Shown piece after piece: positions 63,119-64,000 of a stretch of DNA of 64,000 nt (within the stretch, counting starts at the first letter, position 1; each line of letters opens with the position of its first letter). The notes beneath the pieces were generated by a model that saw nothing but the letters and a program-made list of their open reading frames with translations, did not search any database and was not told the DNA's origin. Location: NCBI RefSeq assembly GCF_030815125.1, contig NZ_JAUSWH010000016.1, positions 62,001 through 126,000 on the forward strand, written 5' to 3'. The translations under genes were made by a program, and so were the position numbers. This stretch comes from Allorhizobium paknamense (GTDB lineage Bacteria > Pseudomonadota > Alphaproteobacteria > Rhizobiales > Rhizobiaceae).

Positions 63119-63160
63119 GAACCTTTGTGCGCCATAAATGGCGCACGGCGCTGTAGGTGC
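63119..63160. repeat. Palindromic repeat element, copy B (right half)
   Basis: gaacctttgtgcgccataaatggcg followed by cacggcgctgtagg matches 44029-44066 except at a few bases; gtgcgccat / atggcgcac form the stem. Confidence 0.7.
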
Positions 63161-63171
63161 GCGCGCTCGAC

Positions 63172-63389
63172 TCAATACCGAAAGCACGTTCCACGAATGT
63201 GGCCGTTCAAATTGAAGATCGCGGCCTGTCCCTTGCGTGGAGCATGCATGAACTCGAACCCTTGATCGTCGCGTAGATGGTTTTCAAGGTCTTGAAACCT
63301 CGGGCTGGCTTGATCAATGGTTTGAGCTTTCCATGATCTGCCTCGTGAGCTGATGGGGTTATCTGCTTTTCTTCCGTGAGCGCCACCAA
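63172..63389 (-). pseudogene. IS6-family transposase, C-terminal fragment
   Basis: Two minus-strand frames give ADHGKLKPLIKPARGFKTLK and then GFEFMHAPRKGQAAIFNL, consecutive segments of the C-terminal end of IS6-family DDE transposases, joined through a frameshift. The N-terminal two thirds are missing. The family call rests on these two short blocks only. Confidence 0.6.
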
Positions 63390-63564
63390 GGCGTTGGGCA
63401 GGCATCATACTCCAAGGCCCACTGAAGGGAGCATCCACACCATCAGTTCAAAGTGAATCGAAAAGCAACCTTTTGATTATTTTTTCCGGAATGCAACTTG
63501 AAGGATAAATTCATGCACCTTATATAACAGTTTTATGACAAAACATTTATTTAGAGTTGTATAA

Positions 63565-64000
63565 ATGAATTTTGAAGCCAGAAGGTCAAAGCATTTTGAC
63601 CGCGCGTCTCCTAAAGGTTGCCTTAGGCATCCAAATCAAGAGGTAGACCCCTTCACGTTTGGCACTAAAAGTGAAACACTAGTTAAAATCAGTAAAATAT
63701 CAAAGAATTTTACGGTTCTACCGATAGCGGTCGTGCAATATTCGGACTGGCAGGAAGATAGAGATCGCACGGCACGCAAGATTTGGTCAGACCTGGAGAT
63801 GACGCGGACACTCATTGTACGCTCAAGCTGCGCCGCTGAGGATTCCGAGGTTGCCTCCCACGCCGGGGAATTTCTTTCTCTTCTCAACATCAAAAGCCTG
63901 GCGGATTTGGATCACGCCATTGATGACGTATTCATGTCCTATGGCAAACCAACACCCGGTGACCAGGTGCTTGTTCAACCCATGGCGCGTGAGGTTGTCT
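63565..64000 (+). CDS. PEP synthase-like nucleotide-binding domain protein, 5' part
   Basis: Open from the ATG at 63565 to the window edge (145 codons). Residues 82-130 (TLIVRSSCAAEDSEVASHAG, then LNIKSLADLDHAIDDVFMSY and VLVQPM) match the ATP-binding lobe shared by PEP synthases and pyruvate phosphate dikinases: the RSS motif, the AGxFxS-type loop and the VQPM strand. No strong ribosome binding site is visible, and another in-frame start is possible. The sequence is clearly more AT-rich than the rest of the window, and transposon debris lies upstream, which suggests separate acquisition. Full domain composition and function cannot be judged from this part. Confidence 0.7.
   Translation, partial: MNFEARRSKHFDRASPKGCLRHPNQEVDPFTFGTKSETLVKISKISKNFTVLPIAVVQYSDWQEDRDRTARKIWSDLEMTRTLIVRSSCAAEDSEVASHAGEFLSLLNIKSLADLDHAIDDVFMSYGKPTPGDQVLVQPMAREVV

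Larger units (their letters stand above)
62687..63564. other. Intergenic region of repeats and transposon debris
   Basis: 878 bases with no intact gene. It contains ggggctttgttgcaaat near 62693 (resembling an IS5/IS6-type terminal repeat), a 21-bp inverted repeat at 62788-62835, a nested inverted-repeat element at 62849-63113, a palindromic repeat at 63119-63160, an IS6-like fragment at 63172-63389 and an AT-rich leader before the last gene. Confidence 0.7.

Noticed and set aside
63636..63893. 85-codon minus-strand frame near the right edge
   Set aside because: Lies antisense to the PEP synthase-like gene, which has clear motif support.

Overview
The window looks like part of an alphaproteobacterial genome of the Rhizobiaceae (Agrobacterium/Rhizobium/Allorhizobium type). 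It is GC-rich, its catabolic operons resemble rhizobial ones, and its gene gaps carry rhizobial-style palindromic mosaic repeats. No rRNA, tRNA, CRISPR array or replication origin was seen.

Region 1 (1-36058) is the 3' part of a modular trans-acyltransferase polyketide synthase (trans-AT PKS) cluster. The window opens inside a PKS gene that ends in a ketosynthase. It is followed by two giant PKS proteins (4962 and 4020 residues), a terminating PKS protein (KS, dehydratase-like domain, ACP, thioesterase), a phosphopantetheinyl transferase, a metallophosphoesterase and two free-standing acyltransferases. One of the acyltransferases looks like an editing acyl hydrolase. The readable line is: KS // KR-ACP | KS-Ox-MT-ACP | KS-DH-KR-ACP | KS-KR // MT-ACP | KS-DH(Asp to Glu)-KR-ACP | KS-ACP | KS-KR-ACP // KS-DH-like-ACP-TE. 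No AT domain is embedded in any module. The most notable feature is a Baeyer-Villiger-type flavin monooxygenase (Ox) built into a module and followed directly by a methyltransferase, which suggests oxygen insertion into the growing chain. Loading modules must lie upstream of the window, so no product can be assigned.

Region 2 (36381-43849) is a minus-strand operon with a divergent LysR regulator. In transcription order it encodes a polar-amino-acid ABC binding protein, an Asp/Glu-racemase-family enzyme, the ABC permease and ATPase, a DadA-like FAD amino-acid dehydrogenase and a thiamine-diphosphate enzyme. Together they suggest uptake, racemisation, oxidative deamination and 2-oxo-acid processing of an unidentified amino acid.

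Region 3 (44121-61435) is an aromatic-acid catabolic island. hpaFEDGHI encode the homoprotocatechuate meta-cleavage pathway, and hpaBC with an HpaA-like AraC regulator lie about 10 kb downstream. Between them are a LuxR regulator, an MFS transporter, a histone-deacetylase-like amidohydrolase, a FeaR-like AraC regulator, an aldehyde dehydrogenase and a GMC alcohol oxidoreductase. These could supply 4-hydroxyphenylacetate from a phenylethanol- or phenylethylamine-type precursor. The MarR repressor hpaR is present only as a frameshifted fragment, although a palindromic operator survives over the hpaF promoter.

Region 4 (61436-64000) is mobile-element debris: an IS110-family pseudogene joined to a Tn3 transposase fragment, an IS6-family fragment and a nested inverted-repeat element. 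It ends in an AT-richer partial gene for a protein resembling the nucleotide-binding lobe of PEP synthases.
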